Shown here: positions 26,051 to 35,880 of the stretch, one piece after another
How positions within the stretch are numbered: position 1 is the stretch's first letter
How the letters are laid out: the number at the start of each line of letters is the position of its first letter
Source: Roseburia lenta
Lineage (GTDB): Bacteria; Bacillota; Clostridia; Lachnospirales; Lachnospiraceae
Length of the DNA stretch: 64,000 nucleotides
Reading direction: 5' to 3'
Assembly: GCF_014287435.1 (NCBI RefSeq)
Contig: NZ_JACOPG010000001.1
Coordinates: 186,001 to 250,000 of the forward strand
Position numbers and translations under genes: made by a program
Notes under the pieces: model-generated
The model's input: the letters and a program-made list of their open reading frames with translations, nothing else
Databases searched by the model: none
Told to the model about the DNA's origin: nothing

Positions 26051-27139
26051 ATGCTTACATTTACGGACACCTATACTTATACGCCCCGCTATCAAGAACT
26101 GGACTTTTGGCAGGAAGATCAACTCCTGTTTGACATCGAGACCACCGGTCTTTCTGCAAAATATAACACCATATATCTGATCGGCTGTGCCTATCACAAA
26201 GGCAGGAAGATTACCTTACTGCAATACCTTGCCGAGACACCCGCCGAGGAATCTGAGGTCTTAGGAGCCTTTTTGGAACTGTGTAAAGATTTTCAAGGTC
26301 TTCTTTCCTTTAACGGCATCCGTTTTGATGAAAGATTTATCCTTGACCGCTGCCAGAAACTGCAAATTCCTACCGACGCTCTGCCCGATCAGCATTTTGA
26401 CATCTATAAGGCATGCCGCGGCATGAAATCCATCTTAAATCTGCCATCCTACCGTCAAAAAGCCATCGAATCCTTCCTTGGTATCCACCGGGAGGACAAA
26501 TACTCCGGCGGCGAGTTGATCGCTGTCTACCAGTCCTACTGCAATGAGCCGGATGACGAGGCTTTGACACTTTTGAAACTACATAACTACGAAGATGTGG
26601 CTGGCATGGTCGAGATCCTGCCCATCCTATCCTATGCCCACTTAAAGGACATGCAGATAAGGATTACAGATCTCTCCCTGTCCTCCTATACCGATTATCA
26701 GGGCATACAAAATCAGGAACTCACTTTTACCGCTTCCACTTCTTTTCGTCTGCCCGCACCCCTGCGTCTGCACACGGATGATTATTACATCATCTTAGAA
26801 GACGATAGCATCAAAGGCACGATTTCACTTTATCACGAGAAAATGTATCATTTCCTGCCGGATGTAAAGTCCTATGTCTACCTGCCGGAAGAAGACATGG
26901 TCATCCCCAAAGAACTGGCATCCCATATTGCCAAAGAAAAAAAGCAGAAAGCCACCCCGGCGACATGTTACATTGCCAAAGTCGACACCTATCTCATGGT
27001 GCCGGATGCTTTAGAATGCAGTGATGACATCTATTTCTTTGCCAGAGCATACAAGGATAAGAAATCTTTCATCCCTTACAAGAAATCCTATGTGGATGAG
27101 ACTTTCATCGCCCGCTACATTTCCTGTCTCCTAAATTGA
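26051..27139 (+). CDS. Ribonuclease H-like (YprB/DnaQ-fold) 3'-5' exonuclease domain protein
   Basis: 362 residues. The first acidic motif FDIETTGL (about 27-34), the second in GLLSFNGIRFDERFI, and a C-terminal LHNYEDVAGM with the last acidic residue define the RNase_H_2/YprB nuclease family. The remaining 150 residues are unassigned beta-rich sequence. Function in DNA or RNA repair is inferred only. AAAAGGAGG precedes the ATG. A single-gene plus-strand unit between rnf and cheR, closed by a shared terminator. Confidence 0.85.
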   Translation: MLTFTDTYTYTPRYQELDFWQEDQLLFDIETTGLSAKYNTIYLIGCAYHKGRKITLLQYLAETPAEESEVLGAFLELCKDFQGLLSFNGIRFDERFILDRCQKLQIPTDALPDQHFDIYKACRGMKSILNLPSYRQKAIESFLGIHREDKYSGGELIAVYQSYCNEPDDEALTLLKLHNYEDVAGMVEILPILSYAHLKDMQIRITDLSLSSYTDYQGIQNQELTFTASTSFRLPAPLRLHTDDYYIILEDDSIKGTISLYHEKMYHFLPDVKSYVYLPEEDMVIPKELASHIAKEKKQKATPATCYIAKVDTYLMVPDALECSDDIYFFARAYKDKKSFIPYKKSYVDETFIARYISCLLN

Positions 27140-27156
27140 GTATTCTTAATACAAAA

Positions 27157-27190
27157 AGATCCTAACCTCCCAAAGGAAGTTAGGATCCTT
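27157..27190. terminator. Bidirectional terminator between the nuclease gene and cheR
   Basis: Inverted repeat of about 14 bp (27157-27170 with 27175-27188, one mismatch) around a CAAA loop, with T-rich flanks on both strands; it separates two converging genes. Confidence 0.8.
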
Positions 27191-27193
27191 ATT

Positions 27194-27973
27194 TTATTCC
27201 TGACCTTTTTCGTAGTAGAAAGAATATCTACGCTTATAGCCCATGCCCTTGTAATCTGTCACCTGCTCTGTACTGCCGATAAAGAGGATACCGCCATCTT
27301 TGAGAGCTTTTGCGAATTTCTCGTAAACCTCATTCTTGGCTTCTTCTGTAAAGTAGATCAATACATTGCGGCACACGATCATGTGGCAGTCTCTCGGATA
27401 CGGATCAGATAATAAGTTGTGTTCTCTGAAATCCACGCACTTCTTGATCTGTTCCGAGATCTGGTATGAATTTCCTACCTTGGTAAAATATTTACGTTTG
27501 AACTCATCCGGCACATTGGCAATACTCTTTTCGGAATACAGACCAACCTTGGCTGTCGCGATCACCTGCTTGTCAATATCCGTTGCCGTGATCTTGATCT
27601 TGCTCAGATCTAAATGCTTGGATAAAGCCATGACCAGCGAATACGGCTCATCGCCTGTAGAACAGGCTGCTGACCAGATATGCAAATTGGTCCCGAATTT
27701 CTTAATGAGTTCCGGTACAAATTCCCGCACCAGTAAATCCCATTGTTCCGGATTACGATAAAACTCTGACACATTGATCGTCAGGAAGTTGACAAACTCC
27801 TCAAAGACGACCGGATCTGACTTCAATAACTTGACATAAGCATCATAAGATGCGCATTTGCGCTTTCGCACCAGAGAATCGATACGTCTGCGCATCTGCT
27901 TTTCTTTATAGGAACTGAGGTCGATCTTTGTCAGCGAATATACCGCTTTCTTGAAAGATTCATAATCATCCAT
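27194..27973 (-). CDS. cheR: CheR-type protein-glutamate methyltransferase, orphan
   Basis: SAM-dependent methyltransferase that methylates glutamates of chemoreceptors. 259 residues with a helical N-terminal domain (about 1-75) and a Rossmann C-domain: HIWSAACSTGDEPYSL (SAM site), ITATDIDKQVIATA, and MIVCRNVLIYF. No other chemotaxis gene is in the window; it follows rpsA by 27 bp. GGGGA acts as a weak ribosome site. Confidence 0.93.
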   Translation of the reverse strand: MDDYESFKKAVYSLTKIDLSSYKEKQMRRRIDSLVRKRKCASYDAYVKLLKSDPVVFEEFVNFLTINVSEFYRNPEQWDLLVREFVPELIKKFGTNLHIWSAACSTGDEPYSLVMALSKHLDLSKIKITATDIDKQVIATAKVGLYSEKSIANVPDEFKRKYFTKVGNSYQISEQIKKCVDFREHNLLSDPYPRDCHMIVCRNVLIYFTEEAKNEVYEKFAKALKDGGILFIGSTEQVTDYKGMGYKRRYSFYYEKGQE

Positions 27974-28000
27974 ACTTATATGTCCCCAAGTGGAAAAGAA

Positions 28001-29143
28001 TTATTCTTCTGTCTCTTCCATTTCATTTGCTACTGCATCGATGTCAACATCAGCGAACTCCGCATCATCAGCAGCCTTGTCTTCTTCCGGTGTTGTAAGA
28101 AGTGCTTTCATGCTCAGGCTGATCTTCTTGTCTTCCTCACGGAACTCTACGATCTTTGCTTCTACTTCCTGTCCTACAGAAAGAACATCTGAAGGCTTGT
28201 CGATGTGTTCCTTTGCGATCTGTGATACATGAAGAAGTGCATCTACACCAGGAGCAAGTTCAACGAATGCACCGAAGTCTGTCATTCTTGCAACCTTACC
28301 AGTTACAATTGTTCCTACTGCAAAACGCTCAGAAGCATCCTTCCATGGGTTCTCATCATCAAACTTCATAGAAAGTGCGATCTTCTTGTCGTTGATATCC
28401 TTGATGAATACCTTGACCTGATCTCCTACATGGAATACCTTCTTAGGGTTCTCAACTCTGCCCCAAGACATCTCAGAGATATGTAAAAGTCCGTCTGCTC
28501 CACCGAGATCGATGAATGCGCCGAAATCTGTCACGTTCTTGACAGTACCTTCTACAACATCACCAACATGGATTCTTGCGAATAATTCTTCTGCAAGTTT
28601 TTCCTTTTCAGCAACCAATAACTGTTTTCTATCACCGATAATACGTCTTCTTCTAGGATTAAACTCTGTAATAACGAATGAGATTTCCTGACCATTGTAC
28701 TTGTTCAGATCCTTCTCGTAGGTGTCTGATACAAGGCTGGCTGGGATAAAGATCTTTGCTTCGTCGATAACAACGCTAAGACCACCGTTTAATACCTGTG
28801 CCACCTTAGCGGTAAGTACTTCATGATTCTCAAATGCTTCTTCCAGACGCTTGTTGCCCTTTTCAGCAGCAAGTCTCTTGTAAGAAAGTGCAACCTGTCC
28901 TTCGCCATCGTTTACCTTGATGACCATAGCGTCGATCTTGTCACCAACAGATACAAGCTGTGTCAGGTCAACGTTTGATTCGTTTGTGTATTCGCTACGA
29001 TGGATGATTCCGTCTGATTTGTATCCAATGTCTACAGCGATCTCATCAGGCTTAACATTGATAACGGTACCTTCAACTACCTCTCCATTTCTTATTGTTT
29101 TAAATGATTCTTCTAACATTTGTTCAAAACTCATTTCTGACAT
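28001..29143 (-). CDS. rpsA: S1 RNA-binding domain protein (ribosomal protein S1 homologue)
   Basis: 380 residues with four S1 domains: about 18-90, 105-175, 192-260 (GDVVEGTVKNVTDFGAFIDL) and 277-348 (GTIVTGKVARMTDFGAFVEL), then an acidic tail. Binds mRNA and in Clostridia is often fused to IspH. Here its ATG lies 13 bp inside the end of ispH in another frame, with AGGAGG inside the ispH coding end, so translation is coupled. Shorter than the six-domain E. coli S1. Confidence 0.93.
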   Translation of the reverse strand: MSEMSFEQMLEESFKTIRNGEVVEGTVINVKPDEIAVDIGYKSDGIIHRSEYTNESNVDLTQLVSVGDKIDAMVIKVNDGEGQVALSYKRLAAEKGNKRLEEAFENHEVLTAKVAQVLNGGLSVVIDEAKIFIPASLVSDTYEKDLNKYNGQEISFVITEFNPRRRRIIGDRKQLLVAEKEKLAEELFARIHVGDVVEGTVKNVTDFGAFIDLGGADGLLHISEMSWGRVENPKKVFHVGDQVKVFIKDINDKKIALSMKFDDENPWKDASERFAVGTIVTGKVARMTDFGAFVELAPGVDALLHVSQIAKEHIDKPSDVLSVGQEVEAKIVEFREEDKKISLSMKALLTTPEEDKAADDAEFADVDIDAVANEMEETEE

Positions 29144-29979
29144 ATCTTTTGAACCTCCTCAATAATTTTGTTTGGGGTAGAAGCCCCTGCGGTAATACCT
29201 ACGTTGCTAATGGATTGAAGTACCGACAAATCGAGATCTTCTTTTGTCTGTATATAGTAAGTATCTTGGCATTCTTTTTTGCATATTTCAAATAACTTCT
29301 GTGTGTTGGAACTGTGCTTGCCGCCGATCACGATCATGGCATCTACATCTCTTGCGATCGTAGCCGCCTCGCTCTGGCGCTCCTCAGTAGCATTACAGAT
29401 AGTATTCAAAACAAGTATATCATACCCTTTTTTTCGGATAATTTCAACTAATTCTTGAAATTTATTGTAGTTAAATGTCGTTTGTGAGACAATACAGATT
29501 TTTTCTCCAGCCAAAGCCAGATCCTCAAGATCCTGCGGCGTAGAAATAACGGCATAAGAATCGTTTGGCATCCAGCCGACGATCCCCTGTACTTCCGGGT
29601 GGCTCTCGCTTCCGACGATCAGGACGAAATAACCTTCTTCGGCATATTTTGCCACATATCTGTGGATCTTTTGCACAAAGGGACAGGTGGCATCTACAAT
29701 GGTAAAGCCTGCATTTTCCAAGTCTTCCTTGACCTTGCGTCCCACGCCGTGAGACCGGATGATGACTGTCCCCGGTTCCAGCCCATGCAGATCTTCATCC
29801 TCCGCAATGACCCGAACACCTTTTTCGGCAAGTTCCTTTACCACTTCTTCATTGTGGATGATAGGACCATAGGTATAGATAGGTCCTTCTTTTGCATCCT
29901 CGATCTGCTCATAGACCATATCCACAGCCCTTTTTACACCAAAGCAAAAACCTGCACTCTTTGCCAATGTCACCTTCAT
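29131..29979 (-). CDS. ispH: 4-hydroxy-3-methylbut-2-enyl diphosphate reductase IspH
   Basis: Last step of the MEP isoprenoid pathway, [4Fe-4S]-dependent, forming IPP and DMAPP. 282 residues. Iron ligands: Cys12 in AGFCFGVKRAVD, Cys in DATCPFVQKIH and Cys in LNTICNATEERQ. IIHNEEVV and RSHGVG carry the substrate histidines. Overlaps cmk upstream by ATGA and rpsA downstream by 13 bp. No other MEP gene is present. Confidence 0.97.
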   Translation of the reverse strand: MKVTLAKSAGFCFGVKRAVDMVYEQIEDAKEGPIYTYGPIIHNEEVVKELAEKGVRVIAEDEDLHGLEPGTVIIRSHGVGRKVKEDLENAGFTIVDATCPFVQKIHRYVAKYAEEGYFVLIVGSESHPEVQGIVGWMPNDSYAVISTPQDLEDLALAGEKICIVSQTTFNYNKFQELVEIIRKKGYDILVLNTICNATEERQSEAATIARDVDAMIVIGGKHSSNTQKLFEICKKECQDTYYIQTKEDLDLSVLQSISNVGITAGASTPNKIIEEVQKICQK

Positions 29980-30644
29980 GCCATACGCTCCTTTGCAAGG
30001 TCTGTGATCTTTGCTACCACTTCCTCGATCGTCATATCCGATGAATCTACCAGAATGGCATCCTCTGCCTGTGCAAGCGGGGAAATCTCGCGATGCATAT
30101 CCCGGTAATCACGGTCTTCGATATCCTTCATGATCTCGGTCAGATCACAGGTCTGTCCCTTTTCCTGCAATTCCTGATAACGTCTCTTTGCCCTTGTCTC
30201 AACACTTGCGGTCAGATATATCTTAAGCGGTGCATCCGGCAGGACACAGGTGCCGATATCCCTGCCATCCATGATGACATCCTCACGCGCCGCCAAATCC
30301 TGTTGCAAAGACAAAAGTTTTTGACGCACACAAGGATAAACGCTTGTTACGGATGCCATATTGCCGACTTCTTCCTTACGAATCTCTGTAGATACATCTT
30401 CTCCGCACAAAAGAACCATCTGGTTGCCATCCACATAGCGCAGTGCCACGTCGATCCGATCGCAGACTGCAGCAACCGCACTCTCTTCTTTTTCATTGAC
30501 ACCGTGGCGCAAAATGTAGAGTGCCATAGCACGGTACATTGCCCCGGTATCGACATAGATAAATCCCAATTCTTTTGCCACTCTCTTTGCGATCGTGCTT
30601 TTTCCGGCACCTGCCGGTCCGTCAATTGCAATATTCATACTCAT
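29976..30644 (-). CDS. cmk: Cytidylate kinase
   Basis: Phosphorylates CMP and dCMP. 222 residues with the P-loop IDGPAGAGKSTIAKRVA (about 6-22), YVDTGAMYRAMALY, MDGRDIGTCVLPDA and RYQELQEKGQ. Neighbour order BaiN-like/cmk/ispH/rpsA is common in Clostridia. Starts 14 bp after the flavoprotein stop. Confidence 0.97.
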   Translation of the reverse strand: MSMNIAIDGPAGAGKSTIAKRVAKELGFIYVDTGAMYRAMALYILRHGVNEKEESAVAAVCDRIDVALRYVDGNQMVLLCGEDVSTEIRKEEVGNMASVTSVYPCVRQKLLSLQQDLAAREDVIMDGRDIGTCVLPDAPLKIYLTASVETRAKRRYQELQEKGQTCDLTEIMKDIEDRDYRDMHREISPLAQAEDAILVDSSDMTIEEVVAKITDLAKERMA

Positions 30645-30657
30645 AATCTTTCCACCT

Positions 30658-31884
30658 TTATTTTATACTGATCCCAGCCAAATATCCCGTTGACCAGGCA
30701 ATTTGTAAATTGTAACCTCCGGTCAGTGCATCAAGATCCAGCAGTTCTCCGACCAGATATAGATCCTTGATCCGCTTGGATTCCATGGTCGCCGGATCGA
30801 TATCCTTGACCGAAACACCGCCCTGGGTAATGATGGCTTCCTTAAAGCCCCGCGTACCGGTGATGGTAAAAGGAAATGCCTTAAAAAGTCCGACCAGACG
30901 CCTGCGCTCCTCTTTTGTGATCGCATTGACCGGTTTGTCCATGGATATCTGACTCAATTCTATCATAACCGGTATCATTTTTGCAGGTAGTAATTGCTGG
31001 AAAACTGCCTTGATATGCTGATTTGGACGTTCCGAAAATTCACGCAGCAAGCGTTCATTCAAAACTTCCTCGGAAAGCGCCGGTTTCAGGTCGATATAAG
31101 CCTGGTATTCTCTCGGGAAATGCCGGCTCAATACAGAACTCGCAGATAAGACCAGAGGTCCGCTCACACCAAAATGCGTAAAAAGCATCTCACCAAAAGC
31201 ATCATAAATAACTCTTTTTTCATCCTTGATCTTTAGGGAAACATTTTTTAAGGAAAGTCCCTGCATCCGCAGGATGTATTCTTCTTTCGTCGTCAGCGGC
31301 ACCAGTGCCGGTCTCGGTGTGACGATTTTGTGCCCACTATTTTTTGCCATAGTATGACCATCGCCGGTCGATCCTGTCGTCGGATAAGACAGTCCGCCGG
31401 TCGCAAGGATCAGGCTGTCTGCCATGATCTTACCCCCATCTGTCAAAAGAACCCCAGTCGCCTTATCATCCTCTATAAGAAGTTCACGCACCTGGGTATG
31501 CAAACGGATGCGCACGTCCTGTTCTTTCATGGCACGCTCCAGCGCACGGATGACATCAGATGCATGATCCGATACCGGAAAGGCACGGTTGCCCCTTTCT
31601 ATTTTATAGGGCATGCCCTGATTTTCAAAGAAATCCATGACCGCATCATTGGAAAAGGTATAAAAGGCACTGTACAAAAACTTGGGATTGGAAACCACTG
31701 CCTGCATGATCTCTTCTAATGGCGAGGCATTGGTAAAATTGCATCTGCCCTTTCCCGTAATGTAGATCTTTTTGCCTAATTTTTCATTCTGCTCTAAGAG
31801 GGTCACCTCATGACCGCACATACCTGCCGCATAAGCCGCCATCATTCCGGCAGCGCCGCCACCGATCACAAGAACCTTACTCAT
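30658..31884 (-). CDS. NAD(P)/FAD-dependent oxidoreductase, HI0933/YhiN family (BaiN-like)
   Basis: 408-residue flavoprotein. N-terminal Rossmann VLVIGGGAAGMMAAYAAG, GKGRCNFTN, ILATGGLSYPTTGSTGDG, and C-terminal LYLVGELLDLDALTGGYNLQIAWSTG are HI0933-family signatures. Some relatives reduce bile-acid intermediates; the general substrate is unknown. The ATG at 31884 lies six bases after GGAG; an ATG two codons upstream would be too close. Overlaps the MurR/RpiR stop by 8 bp. Confidence 0.9.
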   Translation of the reverse strand: MSKVLVIGGGAAGMMAAYAAGMCGHEVTLLEQNEKLGKKIYITGKGRCNFTNASPLEEIMQAVVSNPKFLYSAFYTFSNDAVMDFFENQGMPYKIERGNRAFPVSDHASDVIRALERAMKEQDVRIRLHTQVRELLIEDDKATGVLLTDGGKIMADSLILATGGLSYPTTGSTGDGHTMAKNSGHKIVTPRPALVPLTTKEEYILRMQGLSLKNVSLKIKDEKRVIYDAFGEMLFTHFGVSGPLVLSASSVLSRHFPREYQAYIDLKPALSEEVLNERLLREFSERPNQHIKAVFQQLLPAKMIPVMIELSQISMDKPVNAITKEERRRLVGLFKAFPFTITGTRGFKEAIITQGGVSVKDIDPATMESKRIKDLYLVGELLDLDALTGGYNLQIAWSTGYLAGISIK

Positions 31885-32803
31885 CCCCATCTCCTATCTT
31901 TGCATAGCGCATCTTCAGCGAGTCGTCCACCTGGTCGATCTCGTCATTTTCATAGACCTGATACTCGTCCCAGATATCCTCTAAGGCTTCTAAGGTCTCT
32001 GCGACCGAATCCTGTTTTTTCATGCAAAGGGCAACGATCAGGGCATTGATCACGCTCAGCGGTGCCACCAGGGAATCCACAATAGATGCCATATCACTGC
32101 TGGCGATCAGATTACAGGAGGAATAGAGGTTCATCGGGGAATGTACGCTGTCTGTCAAGGTAATGACCTTGGCACTGCGGTTGTTGGCAAATTCCATCGC
32201 CTTTAAGGTACGCATGGAATAGCGCGGAAAACTGATGCCAATGATGACATCAGACTCATTCATATGTATCATCTGTTCAAAGATCTCACTGGAATTGTTG
32301 GTCTGCAAAAGGATGACATTATCAAACATCAGATTGAGGTAAAAAGCCAGAAAAGATGCCAGCGGTGCGCAGCTGCGAATACCGATCACATAGATCTTTC
32401 TTGCATTTAAAATGGTATCAACCGCCTGTTCAAAGACATCCTCATCCATAGACTCCATGGTCTCCCGGATCTTGTCCGCATCAGAGGACAAAACAGAACT
32501 GAGTACAGCATTTTTTTCGATCCTGCCATAGGTAACTTCCATACGCTGCACGGAATTTAATTTATTGCGGACAGTCTCCTCCAATGCCTTTTGAAACTCC
32601 GGATAACCCTTGTAGCCTAAGAACATGGCAAATCGCACCACGGTAGATTCACTGACGCCGACGGTCTCACCCAATTTTGCTGCCGTAAGAAATGCCGCTT
32701 TATCATAATTGTCCGTGATGTAATTTGTCAGAAGTTTCTGACCCTTGCTCATGGACTTGTAGAGTTCGTTCATCTTTGTATTCAGATCACTTTTATTTGA
32801 CAT
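31877..32803 (-). CDS. MurR/RpiR family transcriptional regulator
   Basis: Sugar-phosphate-responsive regulator. 308 residues from the ATG at 32803 (MSNKSDLNTKMNELYKSMS), about ten bases after AAGGA. An N-terminal HTH_6 domain (about 1-80, with VSESTVVRFAMFLGYKGYPEFQ) is followed by a C-terminal SIS domain (about 125-265, with KIYVIGIRSCAPLASFLAFY). No sugar transport or catabolic genes adjoin it. It lies just downstream of the decarboxylase cluster, separated by a terminator. Confidence 0.9.
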   Translation of the reverse strand: MSNKSDLNTKMNELYKSMSKGQKLLTNYITDNYDKAAFLTAAKLGETVGVSESTVVRFAMFLGYKGYPEFQKALEETVRNKLNSVQRMEVTYGRIEKNAVLSSVLSSDADKIRETMESMDEDVFEQAVDTILNARKIYVIGIRSCAPLASFLAFYLNLMFDNVILLQTNNSSEIFEQMIHMNESDVIIGISFPRYSMRTLKAMEFANNRSAKVITLTDSVHSPMNLYSSCNLIASSDMASIVDSLVAPLSVINALIVALCMKKQDSVAETLEALEDIWDEYQVYENDEIDQVDDSLKMRYAKIGDGDE

Positions 32804-32827
32804 AATAACGATTCCTTCTAAACATAA

Positions 32828-32867
32828 AAAATCCACTGGCATGTCGCAAAACACACCAATGGATTTT
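32828..32867 (-). terminator. Intrinsic terminator below the decarboxylase cluster
   Basis: 12 bp stem (32828-32839 with 32856-32867, one G-U pair) with a 16-base loop, then TTTTTT on the minus strand. A/T flank on the other side allows some bidirectional action. Confidence 0.78.
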
Positions 32868-32896
32868 ATTATACTACTTTTCTTTTAAAAATTAAA
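32868..32896 (-). promoter_or_regulatory. Possible promoter of the MurR/RpiR gene
   Basis: TATAAT (32868-32873) with TTTAAT (32891-32896) 17 bp upstream, overlapping the oadA stop. The predicted start falls in the first arm of the terminator hairpin. The -35 box is weak. Confidence 0.4.
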
Positions 32897-34310
32897 CTGG
32901 ATAAGCACCATTTTTTGTATCAGCAACAGCCGGATCAACACCTGTCTGCTGTGCTTCACGATACTTGAAGAACTCGGTAGCAACCTTTGGGAAGAGTGCA
33001 TAGGAAAGAACATCCTCATCCTGCTGCTTCCACTGCTTCATTTCTTCCTCAAACTTAGCCAGTCCCGGCTCTAAAAGATCAGCCGGACGACAAGTGATCG
33101 CCTGATCCTTCTCATCGCCAAGAACCTTTTCTACCACTTCCGGATTGAACGGACGAACGGTCTGTCCATACTTTCCGAGAAGCATATCCTTGGTCTCTTT
33201 GGTAGCAACCTTGTATCTCTCGCCCATGAGGACATTGAATACAGCCTGTGTACCAACGATCTGGGAAGAAGGTGTTACCAGTGGCGGCTCACCAAGGTCT
33301 TTACGAACACGTGGTACTTCTGCAAGTACTTCTTCGTATTTGTCTTCCTTGCCCTGCTCCTTCAACTGGGAGATCAGGTTAGAAAGCATACCACCAGGTA
33401 CCTGATAACGTAAGGTGTTGATGTTTACGCCAAGTACCTTTGGATTCATAAGACCGGATGCCAATGCTTCCTCTCTCATCGGACGGAAGTAATCAGCGAT
33501 CTCAGCCAGTTGGTTCTGATCTAATCCGGTATCAAACTCTGTACCCTTGAAGGTCTCAACCATAACTTCTGTTGCCGGCTGACTGGTTCCCAGTGCAAAT
33601 GGAGAGATTGCGGTATCAATGATATCGCAGCCTGCCTCTACAGCCTTTAAGTAAGTCATAGAAGCAACACCGGAAGTATAGTGTGTATGCAGGTCGATCG
33701 GAAGTGAAGTTGCTTCCTTTAAGGTACGGACAAGTTCGTCAGCCTTCTGTGGAACTAAAAGTCCTGCCATATCTTTGATACACAAAGAATCAGCGCCCAT
33801 ATCCTCAACACGCTTTGCCATTTCTTTCCAGTAATCCAGTGTGTAAGCATCACCTAAGGTATAAGAAAGGGCAACCTGTGCATGTCCTTTTTCCTTCTTG
33901 CAGGCATCTACTGCTGTCTGTAAGTTGCGGACATCATTCAGACAGTCAAAGATACGAATGATATCAATACCATTAGCGATAGACTTCTGAACGAAATATT
34001 CTACAACATCATCCGGATAATGGCTGTATCCTAAGATGTTCTGTCCTCTGAAAAGCATCTGTAACTTCGTATTCTTGAAGCCATCACGAAGTTTTCTCAA
34101 ACGCTCCCATGGATCCTCTTTCAAGAAACGCAGGGAAGCGTCGAAGGTAGCACCACCCCAGCACTCTACTGCGTGGTATCCAACCTTATCCATTTTATCA
34201 ATGATTGGTAACATCTGCTCTGTCGTCATTCTGGTAGCGATCAGAGACTGATGTGCATCTCTTAATATTGTTTCTGTAATCTTTACAGGTTTTTTAACTA
34301 CTTCTGCCAT
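32892..34310 (-). CDS. oadA: Pyruvate/oxaloacetate carboxyltransferase (OadA-type, 5S-like, no biotin domain)
   Basis: Transfers CO2 between oxaloacetate/pyruvate and biotin. 472 residues of TIM-barrel carboxyltransferase: ITETILRDAHQSLIATRM with the metal Asp, VECWGGATFDASLRFL, SLCIKDMAGLLVPQKADEL (carboxylated Lys region), IDLHTHYTSGVASMTYLKA. Full-length OadA ends in a biotinyl domain; here it is a separate gene at 35507. This is the layout of the 5S subunit of transcarboxylase. Last gene of the cluster, 15 bp after oadB. Confidence 0.93.
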   Translation of the reverse strand: MAEVVKKPVKITETILRDAHQSLIATRMTTEQMLPIIDKMDKVGYHAVECWGGATFDASLRFLKEDPWERLRKLRDGFKNTKLQMLFRGQNILGYSHYPDDVVEYFVQKSIANGIDIIRIFDCLNDVRNLQTAVDACKKEKGHAQVALSYTLGDAYTLDYWKEMAKRVEDMGADSLCIKDMAGLLVPQKADELVRTLKEATSLPIDLHTHYTSGVASMTYLKAVEAGCDIIDTAISPFALGTSQPATEVMVETFKGTEFDTGLDQNQLAEIADYFRPMREEALASGLMNPKVLGVNINTLRYQVPGGMLSNLISQLKEQGKEDKYEEVLAEVPRVRKDLGEPPLVTPSSQIVGTQAVFNVLMGERYKVATKETKDMLLGKYGQTVRPFNPEVVEKVLGDEKDQAITCRPADLLEPGLAKFEEEMKQWKQQDEDVLSYALFPKVATEFFKYREAQQTGVDPAVADTKNGAYPV

Positions 34311-34325
34311 GTCATCCTCCTTATA

Positions 34326-35474
34326 TTATACACCGAAAATAGCCATGAATACACCAGCGGCAACTGCTGTACCGATAACTCCGGCAACGTTTGGTCCCAT
34401 TGCATGCATCAACAGGAAGTTGGTAGGATCTTCTTCTGCACCGACCTTCTGTGATACACGTGCTGCCATAGGTACTGCCGATACACCTGCGGAACCGATG
34501 AGCGGATTGATCTTGCCCTTAGTAAGGAAGCAAAGCAACTTACCAAAGAGTACACCTGCAGCGGTACCAACCGCAAAGGCAACCAGACCCAAAACAACGA
34601 TCTTGATCGTTGTGATGTTCAGGAAGGCTTCTGCACTTGTAGAAGCACCTACAGAGGTTCCCAGCAAGATAACAACGATATACATAAGAGCATTGGATGC
34701 AGTCTCGGTCAACTGACGAACCACGCCTGACTCGCGGAAAAGGTTACCTAACATCAGCATACCAACCAGTGGTGCTGTGGTAGGAAGCAGTAAACATACG
34801 ATAATGGTTACTACGATCGGGAATAAGATCTTTTCCAACTTGGAAACCGGACGCAGGTTCTCCATATGGATCGCACGTTCCTTTTTCGTTGTAAATAACT
34901 TCATGATCGGTGGCTGGATAATCGGCACAAGTGCCATGTAAGAATATGCCGCCACCGCGATCGGTCCCATCAGACTACTCTGTCCTAACTTACCGGCAAG
35001 GAAGATAGATGTCGGACCATCGGCACCACCAATGATGGAAACCGCTGCTGCTGCCTGATCACTGAATCCGAGCAGGATAGCCAGAAGATATGCGGTAAAG
35101 ATACCGAACTGAGCTGCCGCGCCGAGCAGGAAACTGATCGGATTGGCGATCAAAGGACCGAAGTCGGTCATCGCACCAACACCAAGGAAAATAAGGGATG
35201 GCAGGATGGACCACTCGTCCAATGTATAAAAGTAATAAAGCAAACCGCCTACACCGTTAGACGTTTCCTCCGGGCTTGCAATAATATCCGGGTAGATATT
35301 AACAAGAAGCATACCGAAAGCGATCGGAACCAGAAGTAATGGCTCAAATCCCTTGCGGATAGCCAGATACAAGAACACGCATGCAACTGCGATCATGATA
35401 AAGTTCTTGTAGTCCAAATTTGCAAACGCCGTCTGGGATAGAAGGTTACTTAACGTTTCTGTAACGTAACTCAT
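34326..35474 (-). CDS. oadB: Sodium ion-translocating decarboxylase subunit beta
   Basis: Membrane subunit that decarboxylates carboxybiotin and exports Na+. 382 residues, about nine to eleven helices. Family motifs: [35 protein letters not shown], and [21 protein letters not shown]. Could belong to an oxaloacetate, methylmalonyl-CoA or glutaconyl-CoA decarboxylase, since beta subunits are interchangeable by sequence. Confidence 0.95.
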   Translation of the reverse strand: MSYVTETLSNLLSQTAFANLDYKNFIMIAVACVFLYLAIRKGFEPLLLVPIAFGMLLVNIYPDIIASPEETSNGVGGLLYYFYTLDEWSILPSLIFLGVGAMTDFGPLIANPISFLLGAAAQFGIFTAYLLAILLGFSDQAAAAVSIIGGADGPTSIFLAGKLGQSSLMGPIAVAAYSYMALVPIIQPPIMKLFTTKKERAIHMENLRPVSKLEKILFPIVVTIIVCLLLPTTAPLVGMLMLGNLFRESGVVRQLTETASNALMYIVVILLGTSVGASTSAEAFLNITTIKIVVLGLVAFAVGTAAGVLFGKLLCFLTKGKINPLIGSAGVSAVPMAARVSQKVGAEEDPTNFLLMHAMGPNVAGVIGTAVAAGVFMAIFGV

Positions 35475-35506
35475 GAATTGTTCCTCCTAATAATACCTGT
35501 TGCCTG

Positions 35507-35863
35507 TTACTCGTTCATTGTTGCAAGCAGATCGCCTGATTCTACAGCCTGTCCTTCTGCTACATCAATTGTTGCAACCACACCATCCTTAGGTGCAACA
35601 ACAGGAGTCTCCATCTTCATAACTTCAAGAACTAATACGGTATCGCCAGCCTTAACCTTTGTACCAGGAGTTGCCTCCAACTTGAATACCTTTCCGGCTG
35701 CGCCTGCTTCGATCTTGATGCTTCCGGCGCCTGTAGCAGCCTTAGGTGCTGCTGCCTTTGGTGCAGGTGCGCTTGCAGCGACCGGTGCTGCTCCTGTGCT
35801 TCCCTTTTCTTCTACAGTAACATCATAAACATTTCCATTTACAGTAATTGTATAATTCTTCAT
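35507..35863 (-). CDS. Biotin carboxyl carrier subunit of the decarboxylase
   Basis: 118 residues: short N-terminal domain, a flexible Ala/Pro linker (about 21-48), and a biotinyl domain with E80-V-M-K83-M, Lys83 being the biotinylated residue. It is the only biotin carrier for the two carboxyltransferases in this cluster. Equivalent to MmdC/GcdC or the 1.3S transcarboxylase subunit. 32 bp before oadB. Confidence 0.95.
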   Translation of the reverse strand: MKNYTITVNGNVYDVTVEEKGSTGAAPVAASAPAPKAAAPKAATGAGSIKIEAGAAGKVFKLEATPGTKVKAGDTVLVLEVMKMETPVVAPKDGVVATIDVAEGQAVESGDLLATMNE

Positions 35864-35880
35864 TTATAATTCCTCCTAAA

